64,000 bases of DNA from Gammaproteobacteria bacterium (lineage in GTDB: Bacteria > Pseudomonadota > Gammaproteobacteria > Pseudomonadales > Porticoccaceae). A program made the translations under genes and the position numbers. How positions within the stretch are numbered: the stretch's first letter is position 1; every line of letters starts with the position of its first letter. The DNA lies in contig JADJET010000006.1 in the NCBI GenBank assembly GCA_016708925.1, positions 164,027-228,026 on the forward strand, in the 5' to 3' direction. Below the pieces are notes generated by a model that saw only the letters and a list, made by a program, of their open reading frames with translations, was not told where the DNA came from and ran no database searches. Below, one piece after another: positions 8,902-18,088 of the stretch.

Positions 8902-9426
8902 TCACGCTTGCGCGAGCTTGGCCGCCGTGCCGGCGCCCGGCGGGCCGACGTGCAGAACCTCTGGTCCGAGCAATGTCAGCAGTGGTGCGCAGGCGTTGAA
9001 ATCCGCCGCGTCGGCGCCGACGTGGAGAGTGAGGCTGGCCTCCCGGGCGTCCTTGATTTTCCCGGTCATGGGCGCATCCAGCATGCGTACCCCTTGGCTG
9101 GCGGCGGCCGCCGCGACCTTGGCGACGGTCGCGACCGAGCTGGTGGTGAGGTCGATATAAAAGGCGCCACGGTCCATTCCGTTCAGCACGCCGCGCGCGC
9201 CCAGCATGACTTCCTCCACGTCCGCCGGTCCCGGCAGCGCGGTGAACACCACCTCGCAGCCCGCGCCGAGTCTGGCGAGGTCATCGCACCATTTGGCACC
9301 TTGCAGTTCGAGATTGCTCTGGAGTTCGCGCGCAAGGTCGTTGATGACGAGCTTGTGGCCGGCCTTGATCAAATTGACGGCAATGGCGTTGCCCATGTTG
9401 CCGAGCCCGACAAATCCGATTTTCAT
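8902..9426 (-). pseudogene. 3-hydroxyisobutyrate-dehydrogenase-like, N-terminal half only
   Basis: 174 residues against about 290 for the family. The Rossmann NAD(P)-binding half is intact: GFVGLGNMG at residues 4-12, FTALPGPADVEEV, DLTTSSVATV, DAPMTG. The protein stops at AAKLAQA, a few residues past the Lys that in this family is catalytic and starts the long helix joining to the C-terminal domain. I found no continuation of the all-helical second domain in either other frame of the 240 bases downstream, so it looks like a true deletion rather than a point frameshift. Without the second domain the usual dimer and substrate pocket cannot form. The start has an AGGGGTG site. It may be non-functional. 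Confidence 0.75.
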
Positions 9427-9500
9427 GAGTCACCCCTGTATTGTTGTTAGCGAAGGTTGCTTCAGTAAAAGCGCTGTCTACTGTATCTGGCAAGTTGTCG

Positions 9501-9893
9501 TCAGGGTTCGTTGCCCTGCGGCTTCGCCTTGATCTCGACCCAGGGCAGACGGCTGCGCTTGTGGACGTCCACCGCCGGGGTGAACGCTTCCGGATGATCC
9601 AGGCTGCCCAGGGTGATATCGATGTGAGCCGGCTGGCCCGCCACGATGCAGGCGACGGGAGTGCCGCAGCTCGCACAGAAATAGCGGTCGCCCTGCGCGG
9701 AGGACTTGAGGTGCCGTGGCGTCCCCTGGGTGTACGCGAAGCCTCCGCGCGGCACCACCAGCCAGGACACGAAAGGCGCGCCGCTGGTGCGCCGGCACAT
9801 CGAGCAATGGCAGTTGGCGACCTGCTCCACCTGGTCGATTCGGTAGCGCAGGGCGCCGCAAAAGCAGCCGCCGGTGATGGGTTCGGTGCTCAT
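9501..9893 (-). CDS. GFA / CENP-V domain zinc protein
   Basis: 130 residues, full length for the glutathione-dependent formaldehyde-activating enzyme family. The zinc ligands are clear: CFCG at residues 10-13, CHCSMCR around 28-34, and CASCGTP around 73-79. Family members include Gfa, which speeds glutathione addition to formaldehyde, but many have other or unknown roles, so the reaction is not certain. It sits 31 bases after the luciferase-like gene C start region on the same strand and 74 bases before the dehydrogenase fragment, in a group of minus-strand oxidative genes. A purine-rich AGAGGC lies ahead of the ATG. Confidence 0.88.
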   Translation of the reverse strand: MSTEPITGGCFCGALRYRIDQVEQVANCHCSMCRRTSGAPFVSWLVVPRGGFAYTQGTPRHLKSSAQGDRYFCASCGTPVACIVAGQPAHIDITLGSLDHPEAFTPAVDVHKRSRLPWVEIKAKPQGNEP

Positions 9894-9924
9894 GTCCGTA
9901 GCCTCTGCCGGCGGCTTGCCGCCT

Positions 9925-10788
9925 TCAGACCTTGGCGATCACCGCCTCGGCGAATTCGTTGAGTCCGCGCCGGATGCCATCGGCATCGAAGGCGGGCGGG
10001 TTGATCATCATCCGTTTGGTGCCGATGTCCTCGTACTGCCGCACCCGGCCCGGGTCAGGTATGCCGGCCGCCACCGTGAGTTCGATCTCCGCCGGGTTGC
10101 GGCCGATCTTGCCGCACTCGTCGCGCATGGCGTCGAGCAATGTGGGCAGCGTCTTCAGGCTGCCGGAAGCGGGATAGAAGCCGTCGCCCACCCGTGCCGC
10201 GCGCCGTGCCGCACCCTCGACATTGCCGCCGATGATGATGGGCACGCCCGGTTTCTGCACCGGCTTGGGATTGGAGTTCAGCGGGCCCCAGTTGAAGTAG
10301 GTGCCGTGAAAGGCTTCGGGTTCACCCTTCCACAGCGAGCGGATGGCGCGGATGGCTTCCTCGGTGCGCGGTCCCCGCTCGGCGAAGGGAATCCCGACGG
10401 TTTCCATCTCCTCGCGCAGCCAGCCGATGCCCACGCCCATCATGGCGCGGCCGCGCGACAGCACGTCGAGGCTGGCCCATTCCTTCGCCACATAGAGCGG
10501 GTTACGCTGGGGCAGGATCATGATGCCGGTGGCGAGGCGCAATTTCTTGGTCATGCCAGCGGCGTAGGAGAGCGCCACGACCGGGTCCGGAATGGGAGCC
10601 CGCTCGCCGCCGGGAAAACCGCCGTCCTTGCTGTAGGGGTACTTGGTCTTGAAGCCGGCGGGCAGCACCACATGCTCGACGGCCCAGATGGATTCGATGC
10701 CCACTTCGTCCGCCGTCCGTACCAGGACTTCGAACAGATCGGGGTTGGCGAGCGGACCGGCGGTGGCGAATGCGATGCCGAATTTCAT
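9925..10788 (-). CDS. LLM class oxidoreductase, F420-type subfamily (copy C)
   Basis: 287 residues beginning MKFGIAFATAG at ATG 10788. The frame stays open a further 2.3 kb upstream, but only because it runs antisense to the flavin monooxygenase gene, so that extension is rejected. Family marks: WAVEHVVLP, KLRLATGIMILPQRNPLYVAKE, GRAMMGVGIGWLREE, GTYFNWGPLNSNPKPVQKPGVPI-type loop and GGNVEGAARRAARVGDGFYP. This matches the group annotated as probable F420-dependent oxidoreductases, though most Gammaproteobacteria lack F420 and FMN is possible. It is divergent from the monooxygenase at 11026, sharing a 237-base promoter region. Confidence 0.88.
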   Translation of the reverse strand: MKFGIAFATAGPLANPDLFEVLVRTADEVGIESIWAVEHVVLPAGFKTKYPYSKDGGFPGGERAPIPDPVVALSYAAGMTKKLRLATGIMILPQRNPLYVAKEWASLDVLSRGRAMMGVGIGWLREEMETVGIPFAERGPRTEEAIRAIRSLWKGEPEAFHGTYFNWGPLNSNPKPVQKPGVPIIIGGNVEGAARRAARVGDGFYPASGSLKTLPTLLDAMRDECGKIGRNPAEIELTVAAGIPDPGRVRQYEDIGTKRMMINPPAFDADGIRRGLNEFAEAVIAKV

Positions 10789-10882
10789 GGGGCGACTCTT
10801 ATGGTCGGTTGTTATCAGTCCAGGTGGAGCATAGCAGCGGCGGCTGGATTCACGCCACGGAGATCGACGCCGGCGCAACGAT

Positions 10883-10917
10883 ACCGATTTTGACATCGGT
10901 CCTCGGGGCCATACACT
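10883..10917 (+). promoter_or_regulatory. Promoter with overlapping inverted repeat, upstream of the flavin monooxygenase
   Basis: TTGACA (10890-10895), 16 bases, then TACACT (10912-10917) resembles a sigma-70 promoter reading toward the monooxygenase. The -35 box lies inside a perfect inverted repeat ACCGAT-N6-ATCGGT (10883-10900). A regulator bound there would block RNA polymerase. The same region also serves the divergent luciferase-like gene C. Confidence 0.5.
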
Positions 10918-11025
10918 GTCACGCATCCAGCGCGTTGCATTGAACCCTGACCCGGCTTGCCTTGTGCCGTTCCGGTTCAGGCGTGTGACGCGTTTGACAA
11001 GCCGATTTTCAATTGGAGAAGCACT

Positions 11026-12927
11026 ATGACCGACCAACAACGCCTTGCCGACGCGATCGCCATCGCCAACATTCCGACCCTGTTGATGGTGCTGGTCCAG
11101 ATGACCGGCGACAAACGCTGGCTCCAGGATCCCTACCGGCCACGGCGCGCCAGCGGCGTCAGCGATAACGACAGCGGCGGTCTGGGCGCCGATATCCAGC
11201 AGGAGATTCGCGCCGCGGCGCTGGACGCCATTCTGGCCTGGAAGGCCGGCAAGCCGCTGGCCCTGCCCGCGCCGTCCAATGCCGAACTCGTGGAGATGCT
11301 GACCGTCGCCATGGGCGAAAAAGTGCCCGGCCAGTACGGCGAGATGACCGCCGCCCAGCTCGGCCAGGCGGCCATGCTGTGGGATCGCAAGATCGATGTG
11401 CCGCCGGGCTTCAAGGTGATCGTGATCGGCGCCGGCGCTTCCGGGCTGTGCGCTGCGGTCAACCTGCGATCGGCGGGAGTGCCGTTCCAGGTGTTCGAGC
11501 GCCGCGAATCCGTGGGCGGCGTGTGGCAGGACAACCGTTACCCGGGCGCCGGCGTCGACACCCCGAACCACCTCTATTCGTTTTCGTTTGCGTCCTACGA
11601 CTGGTCGCAGTACTTCGTGCTGCGCGACGAGTTGCACGATTATTTTGAAAGTGTCGCCGATCAATTTCAGTTGCGCGAGCACATCAGTTTCAACACCGAC
11701 GTCCTGTCCGCCGCCTACAACGCCGACCGCCAGCTCTGGGAGTTGAAAGTCAGGAATCCGGATGGCTCCGTGTCGAATCACGCGGCCAACGTGCTGATCA
11801 GCGCCGCGGGCATTTTCAATCCGCCGGCGTTTCCCGACATCCCCGGACTCGACAGTTTCAGCGGCGAAAAGTGGCATTCCGCGGAATGGCCAGCGGGCAA
11901 GAATGTCGCCGGCAAGCGCGTGCTGATGATCGGCAACGGCGCGACCGCGATGCAGGTCGGTCCGGAAATACAGAATCAGGTGGAAGCGCTCACCATCTTC
12001 CAGCGCAGTCCGCACTGGGCCTCGCCGTTCGAGCAGTTCCGCACGCCGGTGCCCGAGCCGATACGTTTCCTGTTCAACGAGGTGCCGCTGTATCGCAACT
12101 GGTACCGCATGCGGCTCGGCTGGACCTACAACGACCGCGTCTATGATTCGTTGCACAAGGATACGAACTGGGCGCATCCCGAGCGCTCGCTGAACGCCGT
12201 CAACGACGGTCACCGCGCCTATTTCACCGACTATATCAAGCGGGAACTCGGTGACCGCATCGACCTGCTGGACAAGGTGTTGCCCACCTTCCCGCCCTTC
12301 GGCAAGCGCATGCTGATGGACAACGGCTGGTACCGCATGCTGCGCAATCCCAAGGTGGAGCTGGTGGATTCCGCCATCGATCATATCGAGGGCAACAAGC
12401 TCGTTACCAAGGATGGCGTGGCCCATGAAGGCGATGTGCTGCTGATTGCCACCGGCTTCAATGTGTTGCAATTCCTGTCGACCTACGATCTCGTGGGACG
12501 CTCCGGCAAGAACCTGCGCGAAGTCTGGGGCGACGAGGATGCCAGCGCGTACCTGGGCACGGTGATTCCGGATTTCCCGAATTTCTTCACCCTCTACGGG
12601 CCCAACCTGCAACCGGGACACGGTGGCAGTTTTATTTTCGTCGCCGAAATGCAGGTGCGTTACGCCATGCAGATGATCGATGTCATGGCGCGCAATGCCC
12701 TTGGCGCGCTCGAGTGCCGGCCGGATGTACACGACAGCTATATCGAAAAGGTCGATGCCATCCACGAAAACATGGTATGGACGCACCCGGGAATGACGAC
12801 CTATTACCGCAATTCCAGGGGCCGCATCGTGGTCAACTCGCCGTACCGCAATGTGGATTTTTTCGAGATGACCAAGCAGGTGAACCTGGACGATTATGTC
12901 GCTGAGCCGCGCAAGGCTGCCAGCTAG
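11026..12927 (+). CDS. Flavin-containing Baeyer-Villiger-type monooxygenase (4-hydroxyacetophenone monooxygenase-like)
   Basis: 633 residues from ATG 11026, preceded by TTGGAGAA. An N-terminal extension of about 130 residues precedes the FAD Rossmann motif GAGASG (135-140). The type I Baeyer-Villiger fingerprint FSGEKWHSAEWP occupies 278-289, and the NADPH Rossmann motif GNGATA is at 303-308. Length and N-terminal extension match the HAPMO group, which turns aryl ketones into aryl esters with NADPH and O2. The fingerprint supports oxygen insertion next to a carbonyl; the substrate is not known. It is probably controlled by the palindrome over its -35 box. The divergent luciferase-like oxidoreductase may act on a related compound. 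Confidence 0.9.
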   Translation: MTDQQRLADAIAIANIPTLLMVLVQMTGDKRWLQDPYRPRRASGVSDNDSGGLGADIQQEIRAAALDAILAWKAGKPLALPAPSNAELVEMLTVAMGEKVPGQYGEMTAAQLGQAAMLWDRKIDVPPGFKVIVIGAGASGLCAAVNLRSAGVPFQVFERRESVGGVWQDNRYPGAGVDTPNHLYSFSFASYDWSQYFVLRDELHDYFESVADQFQLREHISFNTDVLSAAYNADRQLWELKVRNPDGSVSNHAANVLISAAGIFNPPAFPDIPGLDSFSGEKWHSAEWPAGKNVAGKRVLMIGNGATAMQVGPEIQNQVEALTIFQRSPHWASPFEQFRTPVPEPIRFLFNEVPLYRNWYRMRLGWTYNDRVYDSLHKDTNWAHPERSLNAVNDGHRAYFTDYIKRELGDRIDLLDKVLPTFPPFGKRMLMDNGWYRMLRNPKVELVDSAIDHIEGNKLVTKDGVAHEGDVLLIATGFNVLQFLSTYDLVGRSGKNLREVWGDEDASAYLGTVIPDFPNFFTLYGPNLQPGHGGSFIFVAEMQVRYAMQMIDVMARNALGALECRPDVHDSYIEKVDAIHENMVWTHPGMTTYYRNSRGRIVVNSPYRNVDFFEMTKQVNLDDYVAEPRKAAS

Positions 12928-13045
12928 CATTTTTCCGGGCGGGAAGTCGGGCACGCGAATGACCGCGGCCCGACTTGGTCGTCTGGGAGTGTCGTGCGGC
13001 GTTGACAGATCAGGGCGCGGCGGGTAATCGCAGGGTAGTTGCAGT

Positions 13046-14935
13046 ATGAAGCCAGGTATCGGAAAAGCACCGGCAAAATTCGGCGCCCTGCTGGGCGTCG
13101 CGCCCGGCGGCGTGCCCATCTACTCGTCGGACTACGATTCCGCCGACGAGCGCGAATATCCCACACGGCAGTCCTACCAAAGCCATGTCGATGGCGTGTT
13201 CATGGGCTACAAGTGGCAGTGCGTCGAATTCGCGCGGCGCTGGCTGTATACCAACAAGGGCTATATCTTCGAAGACATCCCGATGGCGTACGACATCTTC
13301 AATCTGAGATTCGTGCGCCGGATTGCCGACAACGCCGCGCTGCCGTTGCACGCCTTCGGCAACGGTTCCCGGCGCCTTCCGGAACCGGGCTGCCTGCTGA
13401 TCTGGAACGAAGGCGGTGAATTCGCACGCACCGGCCATGTCGCCATCGTCACCGAAGTCGATCCGGGTTGCATTCGGGTGGTGGAGCAGAATGTAGACCA
13501 CTTGGTGTGGGAAGCCGGGCAGGGCTGCTCGCGGGAAATCAAGGCGACGCTGACCGCCGATGGCGAATACTGGATCCGCTGCAATTTTGCCGGCGCCGAG
13601 ATACTCGGCTGGGTCATCCAGACCGACAATGCGACGCTGTCGGAAGATCGCGCGGAAATTGCGCCGCACCTGCTGAACCTGCAAGCCCGCGCGGCCGACG
13701 CCACCATCGAGCGCGGCCATTCCTGGCTCAACATGGCCAACGAGGACGAAGCGGCTTACGTTCATATGATGGACGGCCACCGCCTCGCCCATGCCGACGA
13801 AAACCGGTTCCGCTATTTCGCGCTGTCGCGTGCGGCGGAGCGGGAGTTGCGGCTGGCGACGAATGATCTCCACGCCAAGTTCATGTATGCGACGGACCAT
13901 GTCCTGCGCAGCGACGAGCTGCTCGCGAAATTCAATCTGCCACCGGCGGTGTGGCCGAAGATCCGCAAATCCTGGAGCAACCGCCACAACGAGATGATTA
14001 CCGGACGATTCGATTTCTCGCTCAGCGAACGCGGCATCAAGCTCTACGAATACAACGCGGATTCGGCGTCTTGCTACATGGAGTGCGGCAAGGTACAGGG
14101 CAAGTGGGCGGGGCACTTCGATGTTCAGGAGGGGAATGACGCCGGCGCGAATTTGTTTGGTTCGCTGATGCAGGCCTGGCGGAAAAGTGGTGTCAACGAG
14201 GTGCTGCATATCATGCAGGACCATGATCTTGAAGAAACCTATCACGCCCTGTTCATGAAGTCGGCCATGGAAGCCGCCGGCATCAAATGCAAGATCATCA
14301 ACGGCATCGAAGGATTGTCCTGGCGCGACTGCGGCAACATCGTCGATGCCGACGGCGTGCAGATCAAGTGGGTGTGGAAAACCTGGGCCTGGGAAACCGC
14401 GCTGGATCAGATTCGGGCGGAGTGCGAAGCCGACGCGAATAAACTCAGCGATTACCGTTTCGACGTGGTGCGCCAGGGCGCGCCCCGTCTGGTCGATGTG
14501 CTGCTGCGCGATGACGTCATGGTGTTCGAGCCGCTGTGGACGCTGATTCCCAGCAACAAGGCGATCCTGGCGGTGCTCTGGTCCCTGTTTCCGGACTGTC
14601 CTTACTTGCTGGATTCCCGATTGGCGCTGAGCGACGAACTGGCCGCGCGCGGCTATGTTGCCAAGCCCATAGCGGGTCGTTGCGGGAGCAACGTCAGTCT
14701 GGTCGACCGCGACAGCAATGTGCTCAATCAAACTGCGGGACGCTTCCATCATCAGGATCAGCTGTTTCAGGAACTCTGGCCGCTGCCGTCATTTGACGGT
14801 CATTTCGTCCAGGTCTGCACGTTCACCGTGAGCGGCTGGCATGCCGGCACCTGTTTGCGCGCCGATCCGTCGCGCGTCATCACCAGCGGCAGTGAAGTGC
14901 TGCCGCTGCGCGTGCTGGATGACAGCGAGTTTTAA
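13046..14935 (+). CDS. gss: Bifunctional glutathionylspermidine synthetase/amidase
   Basis: 629 residues, close to E. coli Gss (619). The N-terminal CHAP amidase domain contains KWQCVEFARRW with Cys59, ARTGH with His131, and RVVEQN with Glu147. These are the same residue numbers as the E. coli catalytic triad. The C-terminal ATP-grasp synthetase domain (from about residue 210) includes YEYNADSASCYMECG, YLLDSRLAL-type loops and the glycine-rich GRCGSNVSL. The enzyme joins glutathione to spermidine using ATP and can hydrolyse the product. It lies 118 bases behind the monooxygenase on the same strand. No trypanothione-reductase-like gene is near. Confidence 0.93.
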   Translation: MKPGIGKAPAKFGALLGVAPGGVPIYSSDYDSADEREYPTRQSYQSHVDGVFMGYKWQCVEFARRWLYTNKGYIFEDIPMAYDIFNLRFVRRIADNAALPLHAFGNGSRRLPEPGCLLIWNEGGEFARTGHVAIVTEVDPGCIRVVEQNVDHLVWEAGQGCSREIKATLTADGEYWIRCNFAGAEILGWVIQTDNATLSEDRAEIAPHLLNLQARAADATIERGHSWLNMANEDEAAYVHMMDGHRLAHADENRFRYFALSRAAERELRLATNDLHAKFMYATDHVLRSDELLAKFNLPPAVWPKIRKSWSNRHNEMITGRFDFSLSERGIKLYEYNADSASCYMECGKVQGKWAGHFDVQEGNDAGANLFGSLMQAWRKSGVNEVLHIMQDHDLEETYHALFMKSAMEAAGIKCKIINGIEGLSWRDCGNIVDADGVQIKWVWKTWAWETALDQIRAECEADANKLSDYRFDVVRQGAPRLVDVLLRDDVMVFEPLWTLIPSNKAILAVLWSLFPDCPYLLDSRLALSDELAARGYVAKPIAGRCGSNVSLVDRDSNVLNQTAGRFHHQDQLFQELWPLPSFDGHFVQVCTFTVSGWHAGTCLRADPSRVITSGSEVLPLRVLDDSEF

Positions 14936-14946
14936 CGCCGGCGCAT

Positions 14947-15101
14947 TCACAGACTTTTCAGATATTCCAGCAACGCCGCCTTGTCGGCATCCGGCAACGC
15001 AGTACCAAGGGCGTGACCCTGGTTGCCGTTGCCGCGCCGGTGGCGTTGAACCCGGCCAGCATCGCCATACTGGCAAGGCCCAGTCTGCTCAATTTTTTCA
15101 T
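14947..15101 (-). pseudogene. Cytochrome c-like remnant: signal peptide joined out of frame to C-terminus
   Basis: A GGAGGA site precedes ATG 15101. The first frame gives a signal peptide MKKLSRLGLASMAMLAGFNA and then nonsense. In another frame of the same strand the end reads GTALPDADKAALLEYLKSL-stop, the usual last helix of secreted c-type cytochrome or dihaem domains. The haem motif CxxCH and everything between is missing. This looks like an internal deletion that fused both ends and shifted the frame. Confidence 0.6.
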
Positions 15102-15153
15102 GATGTCCTCCGCATCGCAGGAGCGGCCGCTCAGGGCCTGGTTGTGAAATCGT

Positions 15154-17910
15154 TCAAGCTGGCGCTCCTTCCTGTCGTTCTCGCAATACCGCGCACAGCC
15201 ACGGCAGCATCGAACCGGTCTGCTCATCGCCCGCCTGCTGCCGCCGTTGCGATGCCGTCTCGAGCGCCGTGCCGAACACGGTCCGGCCGATGTGATGGCC
15301 GAGCTTGCGGTAACTTTCGAACTGGGATTCCTCAAACCACTGATCGGCGGTCGACTGGTGTGGAAAATCGGGATGCGTCAGCTGGTAGTTGAGCAGGTCG
15401 GCGGGTTCGCTGCCCACCAGGCGCGGTTTGATATAGAGCAGATCGCCGGCGGGCGCGTCGGGATAACGGATGCGGCCAACCGCCACATAGCCATCGCGCA
15501 AATCCTCGGCACGGACATCGATGACAACGCCGAAATCCACATAGCATTTCCGGATCGCATTGCCGAGATCCTCGAATCGGTCGGCGCCGTCCTGGCCCGC
15601 ATCGATGGCGACAATGCAGGCGCAGCGGCGTCGCACCAGTTCGTAGATCCCAAGGTTCTCGAAATGGCCGCCGTCGGAGAGGTAAACGAACGGCGAGGTG
15701 TGGTCGGTCTGCCCGAACAGCTCCCGGAGCAGATAGCCGCCGCCGAAACGCGGGTCGTGGTGAGTCCAGACCCGCGCATCGGCGGGGTTGGGGCTCCAGT
15801 TACCGAGGCGGACGTTGAATACCGTCATCAGGAAGGTCAGCGCGGGCGAGCTGTGATAACCCATGTTGGGAGAGGCGGCGGCGCCCGAAATGGCCATTGC
15901 CGTGCCCAGCCACACGCCGTCCATGTAGTGCGCGGTAGGCCGGTAGTGATCGACTTCAGCGCCCTGTTGGTCCGGCAGCGTGAAGCCGTATCCGGATGTC
16001 AGCGGTGTGAAGGCAAAGGCCGCCGCTCGCCGTTCTTGCCAGGCGAGCTGCCGACCGGCGACCAGATTCATAGCGGTGTTGTGGATGGGATAGGGGCGCT
16101 GGCAGCGGCCCGGTTCCGCGGCGGTCGTGCTCAGCGCGGCCAGATCGAGGTCGTCGTCGGGATCGAACCCGGTGAATGGGTGGGGCGCGCGCTTCCGGCC
16201 CCGTGAGGCGCCCAGATAGCAGCGCGTCAACCGTTGGCGATAGAAGTAGTAGATCGAGAACAGGTTGACGTCGAGGCGCCGGGCGAGCACGACCGTACCG
16301 GCAAGGCAGATCACGAACAACAGCGATACCCAGTGGATATCGATGCGTTTGAAATTCGGGGCCTCTTCCAGCAGTACCTGCAGAAAATGCGTTTGCGCGC
16401 CGGGCGCCGGCCGCGCGCAGGTATTGCACAACGCCTCCAGCGTCAGCAGATGGTGCCAGCCCAGCGACAACAGGCCCAGCAGGCCCAGAATGAACACATA
16501 GGGCATGCATTGCGCGGCGCGGTCGCGCCAGGTCGTTTGGCTGCCGCCCGATGTCCTGGCGCCCCGTCCCAACATCACGCCCGCCAGCGTGGACAGCGCC
16601 CAGGTGATGCCGCCCGCGGCTATGAAGGCGTTGTGGGCCCAGCGAAAAAAGGCCGGCGCCACGAAAACGATACTAAACAGTGTTGCCCAGACCACCGCGA
16701 ACAGCAGCAGCCAACCGCCCAGCCGCGACCACCATTCCCGCGAGTCGTGGGAGAAATGGCGACCCATGAGGCCGATGTGACCCACCACCGCGAGGGAATA
16801 GGCGTTCAACATCAGCGCGGTACCCAGGGCCGACACCGGCCAGGAGCCCCGGTAGCTGCGGTTGATGTGACTGATGCCGCGAATGTACTCCATGCATCCG
16901 GCTACTCCCGCCAGCAGCAGACCCCCGAGGGCGCCGGCAAGCGCCGTGTAGAACCCGATCAGCAACATGCGGCGCGCGGCCACGGGCGGGGCTGGAGGAC
17001 CATCGCCGCGGCGCATCAAGCGACCGCCCAGCCAGCCGAGCAGCCAGGGCAGGCTATAGATGAGCGTGCCGCCGGCCACCCAGGTCCCGAGTGCAACGTC
17101 CGTGAGGCGGGCCGATCCGGCATAGAGGCCGTAGCTGATGAACCAGGCCGACACCACCACCGGCAGTGCCACGAGGGTCAGCACGCCGGCCTGGCGTGCG
17201 TAGAACGGCCGTGTCCGGTGTGCGGCGCCGCCGAAGTTGAGCCCGATGAACAGCATGCCCAGAGTGAGCGCGGCGACACCGCCGCCAAACAGCGGCGCCA
17301 GATCGGCATGCACACCATCCCAATCGGCCAGCCAGCGGATGCCCCACATCAGCAGTCGCGGCAACAACAACAGGGCGCTCAGCGCCAGCAGCAGCAGGCT
17401 CAGGTTGAGGTAGAGGTTGCGCAGATAGGTGGCCACTGCGGCCAGGGTGTCGGCGGACAAAAAACTTGCGCGCGGTGTGAGGTAGTTGCTGTAGCTGCGC
17501 AGAAACCGTATGGCCGGGTGTTCTGTACCGCCCGCGTGCAACTTTTCTTCGGCGTCCTCGACGCGCCCGGCGCACTCGCGATGGATCAGGGCCGACAGCC
17601 AGCCGCCGATGTACCCGCCGCCGGACACGCAGGAAAGGTAGTCGAATTGCCGCAGCAATTTGACTTCGGCGAGCGCCTGGATGATACCGAGATTGAAGGT
17701 GGCGCTGCGAATGCCGCCGCCGGAGAAGGCGAGTCCGGTCAGCGGGCGCTCGGCCCCTGCGGACTGGCCGTCGGGCTCGCGGATGGCTGCGCGCTCCTGC
17801 GCCAGGACGCCACTCCAGTCGAGTGGGTCGGTCGGTGGGGTACACGCGTTCGGCGTGCAGGGCCGCGCCCCGCCATCACTGCTATCCAACCGCTGCTTAT
17901 GAATCGGCAC
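15154..17910 (-). CDS. Patatin-like phospholipase with large membrane domain
   Basis: 918 residues. The start is GTG 17910 with GGGAGG nine bases upstream. The patatin oxyanion-hole motif GLAFSGGGIRSATFNLG lies near residues 58-74. The nucleophile elbow reads YLSCVSGGGYIGG, so the usual GxSxG has a Cys in its first Gly position. A long insert of about ten hydrophobic helices (roughly residues 155-520) divides the lipase fold, and the dyad Asp appears late in YLSDGGHFENLGIYEL. A known group of bacterial membrane patatins has this split layout. The protein probably hydrolyses acyl esters of membrane lipids at the cytoplasmic membrane. It is followed by the cytochrome remnant and flanked upstream by SulP. 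Confidence 0.85.
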   Translation of the reverse strand: MPIHKQRLDSSDGGARPCTPNACTPPTDPLDWSGVLAQERAAIREPDGQSAGAERPLTGLAFSGGGIRSATFNLGIIQALAEVKLLRQFDYLSCVSGGGYIGGWLSALIHRECAGRVEDAEEKLHAGGTEHPAIRFLRSYSNYLTPRASFLSADTLAAVATYLRNLYLNLSLLLLALSALLLLPRLLMWGIRWLADWDGVHADLAPLFGGGVAALTLGMLFIGLNFGGAAHRTRPFYARQAGVLTLVALPVVVSAWFISYGLYAGSARLTDVALGTWVAGGTLIYSLPWLLGWLGGRLMRRGDGPPAPPVAARRMLLIGFYTALAGALGGLLLAGVAGCMEYIRGISHINRSYRGSWPVSALGTALMLNAYSLAVVGHIGLMGRHFSHDSREWWSRLGGWLLLFAVVWATLFSIVFVAPAFFRWAHNAFIAAGGITWALSTLAGVMLGRGARTSGGSQTTWRDRAAQCMPYVFILGLLGLLSLGWHHLLTLEALCNTCARPAPGAQTHFLQVLLEEAPNFKRIDIHWVSLLFVICLAGTVVLARRLDVNLFSIYYFYRQRLTRCYLGASRGRKRAPHPFTGFDPDDDLDLAALSTTAAEPGRCQRPYPIHNTAMNLVAGRQLAWQERRAAAFAFTPLTSGYGFTLPDQQGAEVDHYRPTAHYMDGVWLGTAMAISGAAASPNMGYHSSPALTFLMTVFNVRLGNWSPNPADARVWTHHDPRFGGGYLLRELFGQTDHTSPFVYLSDGGHFENLGIYELVRRRCACIVAIDAGQDGADRFEDLGNAIRKCYVDFGVVIDVRAEDLRDGYVAVGRIRYPDAPAGDLLYIKPRLVGSEPADLLNYQLTHPDFPHQSTADQWFEESQFESYRKLGHHIGRTVFGTALETASQRRQQAGDEQTGSMLPWLCAVLRERQEGAPA

Positions 17911-18088
17911 ACTCTTTACCTCCCTGTACCACGCCCCGCGTCGCGGGGTTCTATCGCGGCATCATCCGCCGCTCCAACATAGAGCAATTGCCCTGGCCGT
18001 GCAAAGACTGTCGCCGCATCCGGTCAAGCCGTTGTGATAACCGGGTCACGAATCGCCCAAGCGTAGCGGCAACACCTGCGTCCCTGCG

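Noticed and set aside
10789..13119. Continuation of the luciferase-like copy C frame to a 1064-codon ORF
   Set aside because: The extension is the antisense of the flavin monooxygenase gene, whose plus-strand protein has full family motifs; the true start is ATG 10788.
17934..17948. Palindrome CCCCGCGTCGCGGGG as a terminator for SulP
   Set aside because: One-base loop and no T-run in either direction; function unclear.
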